In this document: positions 10,792 to 19,178 of the stretch, in pieces
Numbering within the stretch: position 1 is the stretch's first letter
Layout of the letters: each line of letters opens with the position of its first letter
From: Streptomyces luteogriseus
Lineage (GTDB): Bacteria > Actinomycetota > Actinomycetes > Streptomycetales > Streptomycetaceae
DNA: 64,000 bases
Direction: 5' to 3'
Assembly: GCF_014205055.1 (NCBI RefSeq)
Contig: NZ_JACHMS010000001.1
Location: forward strand, 1,674,001 to 1,738,000
Position numbers and translations under genes: made by a program
The notes under the pieces: model-generated
What the model saw: the letters and a program-made list of their open reading frames with translations, nothing else
What the model was told of the DNA's origin: nothing
Database searches by the model: none

Positions 10792-13700
10792 CCGACTCGA
10801 GGGCCGGACGGCGGTTTCTGATCTCGGTCGGGGTCGGCACGTACAAGGACTCCGGCATTCCGGACCTGCCGGGGGCGGTGGCGGACGCGGACCAGGTGGC
10901 GGCGTTGCTCGCCCCCATGGGCTACACCCGCGCCTTGGCGGACCTGTCCCGCAACCCGTCCCGCAACGCGCTGGTCGAAGGGCTCGACGAGTGGGCGCTC
11001 GAGACGGGGCTCGGACCCCAGGACGTCATCGTGGTCTACTTCGCGGGCCACGGACAGAAGAACGGCCCGAAGCACTATCTGCTGTGTGCGAACCACCGGC
11101 CCGGCCTGTGGTCCTCGACGGCGGTCAAGAGCGACGACTTCGCCGAGCCCTTGGTGCAGAGCGACGTCGGCCATCTGCTGGTCGTCCTCGACACCTGCTT
11201 CGCGAGCGCTGGCACGGAGAGCGTCGCGACCCTCGCGGCCCAGCTCACCGACCGGCGTCGCGGCAGTGCCCAGCGCGCGGTGCTCGCGGCGGCCCGGGGG
11301 AAGGAGCAGGCGAAGGAGAACAAGTTCGTCGATGCCCTGGCCAGGGTGCTGGCGAAGCCCCAGGCAGGGCCGTCGCAGCGGTACCTGAGTGTGCGTGAGG
11401 TGACTGCGCGGATCAACGAGCTGCTCGACTCCCCGACCCAGCATGCGAGTCACTCCGTCATCGACAGCGCCGGTCAGGACCCGTTCTTCGACAACAGGCT
11501 GTATATACCGGCAGCGGACCGGGACGGGCTGGACCTCGCCGTTCTTGCGCAGTTGCACAAGCGCCACGAGGGCCATTACGGCCCGCGAGGAAGAGGCCTA
11601 GAGCACGCTGGCGAGCGGGGCAGCTACTTCACGGGCAGGGTGCCCGCGCTGTCCTCCCTTGCGGGCTGGCTCGGGGCTCCGCACGACCGCAAGGCCAGGG
11701 TCGTCACCGGCGATCCCGGCTCCGGCAAGTCCGCGCTGCTGGGCCGCTTCCTGGAACTGACCGAAGCGGAGCACCCGGCCCGCACCACGCATCCGGGCGC
11801 TGGCTGGCTGCCCCCGCTCGGCATGGACGTCGTACGCCTGTGGGCGCGCCGCGTCACGGGTGCGGACCTGGTCCGCGACCTCGGAGCGGCCCTCGCCCTG
11901 CCGGATGCGGGGCGTGACGAACTCCTCGAGGCTCTGGGTGAACGCTCGGACCCGGTCACCATCGTGATCGATGCCCTCGACGAGGCCGGCACCGCGGGCG
12001 ACCAGTCGGAGGGGCGCCGTATCGCGCGCGAGCTGCTCCAGCCGCTGTCGGCCATGCCGGCGGTGCGCCTGCTGATCGGCACGCGCCGGAACCTGATCTC
12101 CGCTCTCGGTCACGCGATCGAGGTCATCGACCTGGACGCCGACGAGCACGCGCGCGAGGCGGTGACGGAGTACGCGCACGCGATCCTGCTGGACGCGCAC
12201 GACCCGGACAGCCTGTCCCCGTACAGGGGTGATCCGGAGGCGGCCCGGGCGGTCGCCTCCGGCATCGCCGCCCAGGCCGGCCGCTCCTTCCTCGTGGCCC
12301 GGATGAACGCACGGGCGCTGGTGCACCGGCAGGAGATGGTCGACACGACGGTGGACGGCTGGGAGCGGTCCCTGCCGGGCGACGCACGCGAGGCGTTCGC
12401 GGCCTACCTGGACCGTTTCGGGGAGGGACGACAGCGGGTCGTCCGCCTGTTGCGGCCGCTGGCGTACGCGCAGGGCGAGGGACTGCCGTGGTCGACAGTC
12501 TGGGCACCCCTGGCCGAGGCACTGTCGGGCACGGCGTGCACCAACGACGACCTCGACTGGCTGTTCGAGAACGCCGGGTCGTACATCACGGAGTCGGACC
12601 ACGGTACCGGGTCGGTGTACCGGCTCTACCACGAGACGATGGCGGAGTATCTGCGGGTGCCGAGCCGCGCGGCGGAGCATCACCGGGCCGTCGCGACGGG
12701 GTTGGCCGGACTGGTCCCGGCCGATCCCATCAACGGGGAGCGGGACTGGGCGACAGCCCATCCATACATCCTCACGCACCTGGCGAGCCACGCGGCGGCG
12801 GGAGGTGACCTCGACCGGTTGGTCACCGACACGGAGTATCTGGTCCACGCGCATCCGGCTTCACTGCTCCGCGCGCTGGACTCCGCGGACAGTGAGCGGG
12901 GGCGGCGGCTCGCGTCGGTCTATCGGACGTCAGCGCATCTGCTGCCGCGGCTGCCGGTCGACAACCGGCGGGACGTGCTGTCGGTGGACGCGGCGCGGTA
13001 CAGGTGGCGGGAGTTGTCGCAGCGGTTCGCCCTGGGGCGGGAGTGGAAGGTGCGCTGGGCCACCGGAGCGCTGGTGCATCCGGCCCATCGGCGGACGGTT
13101 GCTGTGGGCAGACCCTCCGTGTTCGCGCTGGACGGAGTTAGTATCGGCAACCGTCCTCACGTGCTCACCCGGGGCGGCACGAGGGTGGAACTGTGGGATC
13201 TCCGGACCGGTGAGTGCACCCTCACGCTGGAGGAACCGGGTGCGCCCAGGGCCGCCTGCGGGCTCACGCTGGACAACCATCCCCACGCTCTGGTCGGCGA
13301 CCAGAAGGGGACCATAGGCCTCTGGGACCTGCACACCGGCGAGCCCGTCCGCACTCTTACCGGCCACTCCGCAGCCGTCCAGACGGTGGCGAGTATGGAC
13401 TTCGACGGCCGTCCACACGCCCTGACCGGCGGCGAGGACCACACGGTGCGCCTCTGGGACCTCAGCACCGGGGAGTGCAGGCTGGTGATCGAGACAGCGA
13501 ACACCACCGCGTCGGTCCGCGGCGTCACCATCGACGGCCGGCCTCACGTCTTCGTCCGTGACCACCTCGGGCACGCGGCGGTGTGGGACCTCCACACCGG
13601 AGTGCGCACCCGCTCGCTCGGCCAACTCGACGGCCCGACCTGCTGTTCGACCCTCGACGGTCGCGCCCACGTCCTCGCCGCGAGCGGCACACACATGCAC

Positions 13701-14882
13701 CTCTGGGACCTGACCACCGGACGGCAGGTCCGCTCGTTCACGGGACACACCCTTGCCGTGCGCGCCGTCCGCGGCATCGTCATCGACGGCCAGCCTCACG
13801 CTCTCACCGGCGGTGACGACGAATCGGTGCGCCTGTGGGACCTCCGGACCGGGGAATGCAAACTGGTCCTCATCGGGCACACCAACTTCGTGCACTCGCT
13901 CTGCGACTCGGATCTGGACGGGCACCCACACGCCATCTCGACCGGGTTCGACGGCACCCTCCGCCTCTGGGATCTGACCAGCACCCACGCGGTCCCGTCC
14001 TGCGAGTGGCACACCGACTGGATCACCGACATCACGGAAGTCGTGCTGGACGATCGCCCCCACGTCCTGACGGGCAGCTACGACGGGTCCGCCCGTCTGT
14101 GGGACATCGACGCCGGTGAGTGCGTCGACGCGTTACCGCTCCTGGAGCGTGGCGATGCCGTCGACTGCGTCGTCATCGACGATCGACCCCACGCCCTCAC
14201 CCTCGACGCCGACGGCATCATGCACCTCTGGGACGTTCGAACGGGAGAGCGCGTCCGCAGCTTCAGCGGAGGAACCGGCGAACTGCTCGCCGGGGACCTC
14301 CTCACTATGGACTGCCGCCCCCATCTGGTCACGGCCTCCTACGAACGATCCGTCGAGCTCTGGGATCTGAGCACGGGACAGTGTTCTCGGAACCTGGACA
14401 TCGGAGACCGTGCCATCGAGGCCATCGTAGGCGTGGTCGTCGACGATCGCCCGTACGCTCTCACGACCGCCTACGACCCCGAAGTACGCATGTGGGACTT
14501 CGAAAGCGGACGGTGCGTCCGCGTTCTCACGGGGCACACCTCCTCCGTGGAGGCGATGTGCCGCACCATGCTCGACAACCGCCCCCACCTGCTCACCGGC
14601 AGCTACGATCACACCGTGCATCTGTGGGATCTCCACACCGGAGAGACCGTCCTCCGCCTCACCGGGCACACCGCCCCGGTCAAGGTGGTCCGCAGTGTCA
14701 CCGTCGACGGCAAGCCCCACGCCCTGACCGCCGCGGAGGACCACACCGCCCGACTGTGGAACCTCCGTACCGGCGAGTGCACGCACACCGTCGGCATTCC
14801 CCTGGCCATCACCGCGGCCACCGTCGTCGACAACCAGCTCATCCTCTGTTTCGCCAACGACATGGCCCTCTTCGAGAGGTAA
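10788..14882 (+). CDS. Caspase-like protease - STAND NTPase - WD40 repeat protein
   Basis: A 1364-residue multidomain protein. Residues about 8-230 are a caspase/metacaspase-like peptidase with His88 in YFAGHGQK and Cys137 in LDTCFAS. An F-x-G-R linker (YFTGRVPAL) leads to a NACHT/STAND-type NTPase with Walker A GDPGSGKS (308-315, Lys314) and Walker B VIDALDEAG (Asp395). A helical region follows to about 770. From about 780 to the end there are 13 WD-type repeats of about 42 residues plus a final half repeat, consistent with two seven-bladed propellers. The GTG start overlaps the hydrolase stop and has GGAGG 6 nt upstream. The architecture is that of signal-sensing, oligomerising switches: the propellers sense, the NTPase assembles and the caspase executes. 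A defence role is inference. Confidence 0.88.
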   Translation: MTDSRAGRRFLISVGVGTYKDSGIPDLPGAVADADQVAALLAPMGYTRALADLSRNPSRNALVEGLDEWALETGLGPQDVIVVYFAGHGQKNGPKHYLLCANHRPGLWSSTAVKSDDFAEPLVQSDVGHLLVVLDTCFASAGTESVATLAAQLTDRRRGSAQRAVLAAARGKEQAKENKFVDALARVLAKPQAGPSQRYLSVREVTARINELLDSPTQHASHSVIDSAGQDPFFDNRLYIPAADRDGLDLAVLAQLHKRHEGHYGPRGRGLEHAGERGSYFTGRVPALSSLAGWLGAPHDRKARVVTGDPGSGKSALLGRFLELTEAEHPARTTHPGAGWLPPLGMDVVRLWARRVTGADLVRDLGAALALPDAGRDELLEALGERSDPVTIVIDALDEAGTAGDQSEGRRIARELLQPLSAMPAVRLLIGTRRNLISALGHAIEVIDLDADEHAREAVTEYAHAILLDAHDPDSLSPYRGDPEAARAVASGIAAQAGRSFLVARMNARALVHRQEMVDTTVDGWERSLPGDAREAFAAYLDRFGEGRQRVVRLLRPLAYAQGEGLPWSTVWAPLAEALSGTACTNDDLDWLFENAGSYITESDHGTGSVYRLYHETMAEYLRVPSRAAEHHRAVATGLAGLVPADPINGERDWATAHPYILTHLASHAAAGGDLDRLVTDTEYLVHAHPASLLRALDSADSERGRRLASVYRTSAHLLPRLPVDNRRDVLSVDAARYRWRELSQRFALGREWKVRWATGALVHPAHRRTVAVGRPSVFALDGVSIGNRPHVLTRGGTRVELWDLRTGECTLTLEEPGAPRAACGLTLDNHPHALVGDQKGTIGLWDLHTGEPVRTLTGHSAAVQTVASMDFDGRPHALTGGEDHTVRLWDLSTGECRLVIETANTTASVRGVTIDGRPHVFVRDHLGHAAVWDLHTGVRTRSLGQLDGPTCCSTLDGRAHVLAASGTHMHLWDLTTGRQVRSFTGHTLAVRAVRGIVIDGQPHALTGGDDESVRLWDLRTGECKLVLIGHTNFVHSLCDSDLDGHPHAISTGFDGTLRLWDLTSTHAVPSCEWHTDWITDITEVVLDDRPHVLTGSYDGSARLWDIDAGECVDALPLLERGDAVDCVVIDDRPHALTLDADGIMHLWDVRTGERVRSFSGGTGELLAGDLLTMDCRPHLVTASYERSVELWDLSTGQCSRNLDIGDRAIEAIVGVVVDDRPYALTTAYDPEVRMWDFESGRCVRVLTGHTSSVEAMCRTMLDNRPHLLTGSYDHTVHLWDLHTGETVLRLTGHTAPVKVVRSVTVDGKPHALTAAEDHTARLWNLRTGECTHTVGIPLAITAATVVDNQLILCFANDMALFER

Positions 14883-14894
14883 CCCCCAGCCCCC

Positions 14895-15503
14895 ATGCCC
14901 AGAGCCGGTCTCACCCCCGAGCGCCTCGTCGCGGCCGCGGCCGATCTCGCCGACGAGGTCGGGGTCGAGGGGGTCACCCTCTCCGCCCTGGCCCGTCGCT
15001 TCGGGGTGAAGGACGCGAGTCTGTACACCCACGTCCGCGGCCTGCGGGACCTGCGGATCCGCATGGCCCTCCTCGCCGGTGGCGAGATGATCGACCGGAT
15101 CGCGGCGGCGGTCGAGGGACGGGCGGCCGGCCGGGACACGCTGGCCGCCTTCGCCGCCGCCTACCGGGCCTACGCCCTGGAGCACCCGGGCCGGTACGCG
15201 GCGACACAGCTGCGGATCGACCCGGAGCTCGTCACCGATTCCCCCGCGATGCGCCGCACGGCCGACGTCACCTACGGCATGCTCCGCGCCTACGGCCTGG
15301 AGGAACCCGACCTCACCGACGCCGTGCGCCTGCTGCGCAGTACCTTCCACGGCTACTGCGCCCTGGAGTCCACCGGCGCCTTCGGCGCGCCCCGTGCCGT
15401 GCAGGTCTCCTGGGACAGGGCGATCGACGCCCTGCACGTACTGCTGCGGAACTGGCCGAGCGAGAAGAGGACACCCGATGGCCGAACCCACCCGATCCGT
15501 TGA
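14895..15503 (+). CDS. TetR/AcrR family transcriptional regulator
   Basis: A 202-residue TetR-type repressor. The N-terminal helix-turn-helix is visible as LSALARRFGVKDASLYTHV (about residues 34-52). The C-terminal ligand domain resembles the WHG/TetR_C_13 type, with the WxRAI-like segment SWDRAIDALHVLL. It begins 12 nt after the caspase-STAND gene and its last 26 nt overlap the kinase gene, so it may be read through from upstream and probably controls the APH-like gene. No operator could be identified nearby. Confidence 0.85.
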   Translation: MPRAGLTPERLVAAAADLADEVGVEGVTLSALARRFGVKDASLYTHVRGLRDLRIRMALLAGGEMIDRIAAAVEGRAAGRDTLAAFAAAYRAYALEHPGRYAATQLRIDPELVTDSPAMRRTADVTYGMLRAYGLEEPDLTDAVRLLRSTFHGYCALESTGAFGAPRAVQVSWDRAIDALHVLLRNWPSEKRTPDGRTHPIR

Positions 15504-16473
15504 CACCGCCGGTGTCATAGCCGAGCTCCACTCCCTGGGCAGCGGCCCGTGGACGATGACGCCCGTCACCCGCGGCGCCCTCGGCCAGATCTGGAAACTC
15601 TCCGGAAACGGTTGCTCCTACGCCGTGAAGGAACTCCTCTTCGGCTGCGACGAGGCCCAGGTCGCCCGCGAGGCGGCGTTACGGGATCTCGCGGCCGGCC
15701 TGGGCATCGCCTCGCCGCGTCTTCACCCCGACCGGCACGGCGCGCACGTCTCCCGCCTCGACTCCCCGGGCGGCGGAACCTGGGTGAAGCTGTACGACTG
15801 GATCGATGGCGACCGGGCGGACCCCGGCGATCCTGACGTCCTGGACTGGTTCGGCCGGACCATGGCCCTGCTCCACCAGGCCGGTGAGGGAGCCGTGGAG
15901 ACCCCGGTCGACTGGTACGAGCGGTGCCCCGACGACGCCGGCTGGGAGGCCGTCCTCAAGAAGGTGCGCGACGCCGGCCTGCCGTGGTCGCAGGAGCTGG
16001 ACCGGTTCATCGCCACGACCGCGCCTGCGCTGGCCCACTGGGTGACCCCGTCGGCGCCGGGCGGCCTGGTGACCTCCCACCTCGACCTCCAGCCCCAGAA
16101 CGTCCTGGTCGGCCGCGACGGGCCGGTTCTCCTCGACTGGGACAATGCCGGCCCCGTCTGTGCGGAACGGGAGTTCGCCCGCGCCGTCTTCGTCTGGTGC
16201 GGCGGCAACGACGTGGACATCGCCTCCGCACGGCGTCTGGCCCGGGCCTACCGCGAGGCCGGCGGCCGAGCCGTCCTCACCGGCCCGGAGTCCTTCTCGA
16301 TGCTCTTCGCCACGGCCCTGAACTACATCCACGTGCAGGCCGAGACCTCCGTCGACCCCGCCGTGACCGCCGCGCAGCGGGAGTTCGCGGCCCGGCAGGC
16401 CGTGCTCTGCCTGCGCGCCGTGCCCGACCTCGCCGCCGTCTCCCTGCTGGTCGCCGCGCTCGACACTCCCTAG
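15478..16473 (+). CDS. Aminoglycoside phosphotransferase family kinase
   Basis: A 331-residue APH/choline kinase-fold protein. The Brenner-type catalytic loop is SHLDLQPQN with His201, Asp203 and Asn208, and the DFG-equivalent metal site is LLDWDNAGP. The N-terminal nucleotide lobe has a plausible Lys in YAVKELLFG. The ATG at 15478 lies inside the end of the TetR gene (26-nt overlap), so co-expression with that regulator is likely. The substrate might be an aminoglycoside, another antibiotic or a metabolite such as a sugar or amine; sequence alone does not decide. It converges on the next gene with a 4-bp overlap. Confidence 0.8.
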   Translation: MAEPTRSVDTAGVIAELHSLGSGPWTMTPVTRGALGQIWKLSGNGCSYAVKELLFGCDEAQVAREAALRDLAAGLGIASPRLHPDRHGAHVSRLDSPGGGTWVKLYDWIDGDRADPGDPDVLDWFGRTMALLHQAGEGAVETPVDWYERCPDDAGWEAVLKKVRDAGLPWSQELDRFIATTAPALAHWVTPSAPGGLVTSHLDLQPQNVLVGRDGPVLLDWDNAGPVCAEREFARAVFVWCGGNDVDIASARRLARAYREAGGRAVLTGPESFSMLFATALNYIHVQAETSVDPAVTAAQREFAARQAVLCLRAVPDLAAVSLLVAALDTP

Positions 16474-17318
16474 GTGTCCTGTCCCGGCAATTTGGTGACG
16501 CGGCCGGCTGGGGTGTGGCCGGGCGCGCCACCCGGCGCGGCGAGCCCCGCCACCTCGTCGTACGACGGTGTCGGACCCGCCGGTGTCCGGCCCGCGCGGA
16601 GGTCCGCCACCGCCTCCAGGGCCGCGCCCAGGGCCCGCCGGAACAGCAGCGAGCCGAGGCTGACGCGGCGTACGCCGACGTCGGCGAGATGGGCTACGGT
16701 CGGGCCGCCGGGTGAGTAGAGGACGTTGAGGGGCACGTCCAGGCGGCGCACCAGGGCCTCGATGCCGCGCAGGTCGGTGAGGCCGGGCACGAACACGCCG
16801 TCCGCGCCCGCCTGTCGGTAGACGTCGAGGCGTGCGAGCGTGCCGTCACCGTCGCCCAGCCAGTGGGTGTCGGTGCGGGCGTTGACGAACAGGCCGGGCG
16901 CGGCCCGCTTGACCGCCGCGATCTTCGCCGCGTGCCGGGCGGCCGGTCCGAGGCCGTCCTCGAGGTTGACGCCGATGACTCCGACGGCGTACAACTCCCG
17001 CGCGAACTCCGCCACTTCGTCCGGGTCGTCGCTGAACCCGCCCTCCGCGTCGACGGACAGCAGGATGGGCTCGGACCCCAGGGCCGTGGCCAGCCGCAGC
17101 GTCTCCGCCCGGGTCGCCGCCGCCCCGTCGGGGAGACCGGCGGCCGCGGCGACGCCCAGGCTCGTGGTCCCGATCGCCCGGAACCCCTGCCCCGCGAGGG
17201 CCCGGGCGGACGCGTGGTCCCAGGCGTTGGGCAGGAGCAGGGGCTCCCCGGCTCGGTGCAGGCCGGCGAAGGCGGTGGCGGCCCGGCCGGACGGTGTCTG
17301 CTGCGGATCTGCGGTCAT
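16470..17318 (-). CDS. Isocitrate lyase/PEP mutase family protein
   Basis: A 282-residue TIM-barrel protein of the phosphoenolpyruvate mutase/isocitrate lyase superfamily. Visible motifs are LLPNAWDHASARAL at the N-terminus, a metal-binding DAEGGFSDD, GVNLEDG and VNARTDTHW. The family includes PEP mutases, 2-methylisocitrate lyases and oxaloacetate hydrolases. The KKCGH-type lyase loop is not present, which points to a generic C-C or P-C lyase/hydrolase with unknown substrate. TAGCGT lies 6 nt upstream of the ATG, suggesting a leaderless transcript. The stop overlaps the end of the convergent kinase gene. Confidence 0.85.
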   Translation of the reverse strand: MTADPQQTPSGRAATAFAGLHRAGEPLLLPNAWDHASARALAGQGFRAIGTTSLGVAAAAGLPDGAAATRAETLRLATALGSEPILLSVDAEGGFSDDPDEVAEFARELYAVGVIGVNLEDGLGPAARHAAKIAAVKRAAPGLFVNARTDTHWLGDGDGTLARLDVYRQAGADGVFVPGLTDLRGIEALVRRLDVPLNVLYSPGGPTVAHLADVGVRRVSLGSLLFRRALGAALEAVADLRAGRTPAGPTPSYDEVAGLAAPGGAPGHTPAGRVTKLPGQDT

Positions 17319-17416
17319 ACCGCCACGCTAGGCCCGGCTCGCTTCGGCGCGGACCGAAGTACGGCGGCCGCCGGCGAACCGGAGGCGGCGTGAGGAGGGC
17401 CCGAGGGCCGCAGCCC

Positions 17417-19099
17417 TCAGTCGACGTGCACGCCGGACCCGTCCAGCCGGACCCGTACGCCGGGCCCCTCGCTCCAGCGGACCGTCAGTTCCCGCTGCCC
17501 GGACGCGGTTACGGCGACCGTTTCCGCCAGCGGATCGGGGTCCGCCTCGGCGGTGAGCCGGGCCAGGGCGACGAACAAGGTGCTGTCCCCGGTGGTGACG
17601 CCGGTGAGGTCCTCGTCGAGGCCCACGGCGGGCAGCAGTTCGGCCCGGGCACCGTCCGGTGCGCTCCACCCGGTCACCCGGACCGCCGTGCCCGGCGCCG
17701 CCCCCGCGACCAGATGCGCCCGCACCTCCACCGCTCCGCGCACCAGCACCACGCTCGTCACCCGCGCTCCCCCGCCGGCGGTGTGCCGGGACGCCGCCCA
17801 GCCGTCGCCCACACCGAGCGGTTCGATGCCGGTGCGGCTCGGGTCGCCGTCGACCAGGACGCTGTTGTCGTACGCGTCCGAGGGTGTCGTCACCGTGGAG
17901 TACGCCAGCCGCGTGTAGTACGGGTCGTAGCGGACGTCCTCGCTGCCGTGGTTGTGGAGGCGGACCACGCCGTCGGAACGGGTGGACTGCAGGAGCCAGT
18001 TGGGAGGGCCGACGGGGGTGACGCGGTCCGCGCGTTCGGCGGGGGCGGCCTCCTCCGGTGCCGTCCAGACCTCGTGGTCCGGGGGCAGGAGCAGACCGAG
18101 GAAGCCCTTGCTCGCCCAGTACGGGGAGGCCGGGCCCGAATAGCCCTGGAGGACGGACTCGTCAGGGCCGTGCCAGCCGAGGGACAGCAGGCCCCGGTCG
18201 TCCACCGCGCCCCGGTCCAGGAAGTACTTCAGCGCGCCCGAGGCCAGCCGCCGGGTCTCGCCGGAGGGCAGGGGCGTACGGCCGGTCAGCGCGCCCAGCC
18301 ACAGCGGGGCCGTCGTGGCGAAGCGGTAGGTCAGCGAGCGGCCCTGGTGCATGGGGGCGCCGTCGCCGCCGAAGAGGCGGGCGTAGTCCGAGAGGTGCCG
18401 GGAGAGGCGGTCGCCGTACAGCGCCAGCAGGCGCTCGTCCTGCTCCAGCCAGGCGTGCAGCACCGGGTAGAGGTGCATCGCCCAGCCGTTGTAGTAGTCG
18501 TACTTGCGGCCGTCGCCGTCGGTGTACCAGCCCTCGCCGACGTACCACTGCTCGATGCGTTCCAGGCCGCGGTCGACGGCCGCGCGGGCGGCGTCCGGCT
18601 CGTAACCGATTTCGGCGAGGAAGCCGCCCACCATGACCGGGAACAGCTCCCAGTTGCAGGGCCAGGGCTCGGCCGTGAGCGCGTCGGCCAGCCAGGCGGC
18701 CGTCCGCCGGCGTACGCCGTCGTCCAGGCGGTCCCAGAGCAGGTCCCGCGTGAGGCGCAGGGCCAGGGCGATGGAGGCCGCCTCCACCAGGGGCTGGCTG
18801 CGGTCCTCGATGCGGGGCCAGACGCCCGAGACGCCGGCGGCCAGGCCGGTCGCATAGCGTTCCAGGGACTTCTCGTCACGGCGGAAGGCGGCGAGCAGCA
18901 GGGTGCGGGCGTAGCCTTCCAGGCCGTCGGAGAGGCGGCCCGACCAGCCGGCCCGGTCGCCGGGCAGGTGGTACAGCGCGCGGTCCTCGGTCGCGTACGG
19001 CTCGACTGCGGCCAGCAGGGAGTCGGCCGCCGCCTCCCAGTGGGCGCGGGTGTAGCCGGTGAACGGGGACGTCGTGCGGTCAGCGGGAGGCAGCTGCAT
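17417..19099 (-). CDS. DUF2264 family protein of the pectin locus
   Basis: A 560-residue protein of the DUF2264 family: an all-alpha N-terminal part (about 1-370, with WPCNWELFPVMVGGFLAEIGYE and KYDYYNGWAMHLYPVLHAW) followed by a beta-sandwich-rich C-terminal part. The alpha-toroid style resembles glycoside hydrolases and lyases acting on unsaturated or rhamnosyl oligosaccharides. There is no signal peptide, so it should act on imported oligomers. It lies downstream of the acetylesterase on the same strand, 79 nt away, with a hairpin between. The ATG at 19099 has only a weak Shine-Dalgarno. A role in intracellular breakdown of rhamnogalacturonan fragments is inferred from position. Confidence 0.75.
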   Translation of the reverse strand: MQLPPADRTTSPFTGYTRAHWEAAADSLLAAVEPYATEDRALYHLPGDRAGWSGRLSDGLEGYARTLLLAAFRRDEKSLERYATGLAAGVSGVWPRIEDRSQPLVEAASIALALRLTRDLLWDRLDDGVRRRTAAWLADALTAEPWPCNWELFPVMVGGFLAEIGYEPDAARAAVDRGLERIEQWYVGEGWYTDGDGRKYDYYNGWAMHLYPVLHAWLEQDERLLALYGDRLSRHLSDYARLFGGDGAPMHQGRSLTYRFATTAPLWLGALTGRTPLPSGETRRLASGALKYFLDRGAVDDRGLLSLGWHGPDESVLQGYSGPASPYWASKGFLGLLLPPDHEVWTAPEEAAPAERADRVTPVGPPNWLLQSTRSDGVVRLHNHGSEDVRYDPYYTRLAYSTVTTPSDAYDNSVLVDGDPSRTGIEPLGVGDGWAASRHTAGGGARVTSVVLVRGAVEVRAHLVAGAAPGTAVRVTGWSAPDGARAELLPAVGLDEDLTGVTTGDSTLFVALARLTAEADPDPLAETVAVTASGQRELTVRWSEGPGVRVRLDGSGVHVD

Positions 19100-19140
19100 C
19101 GGTTGTCTTTCGTGCTCGGGCCGGTGGATACGGATCAGAC

Positions 19141-19174
19141 CTGGAGCGCCCCGGTTCCGGTCGGGGCGCCCCAG
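19141..19174 (-). terminator. Hairpin between acetylesterase and DUF2264 genes
   Basis: Arms 19141-19152 and 19163-19174 form a 12-bp stem with a 10-nt loop directly after the acetylesterase stop. In minus-strand RNA the only imperfect position is a G-U pair, so the stem is complete in that direction. It probably terminates or attenuates transcription from the acetylesterase into the DUF2264 gene. Confidence 0.55.
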
Positions 19175-19178
19175 GGGT

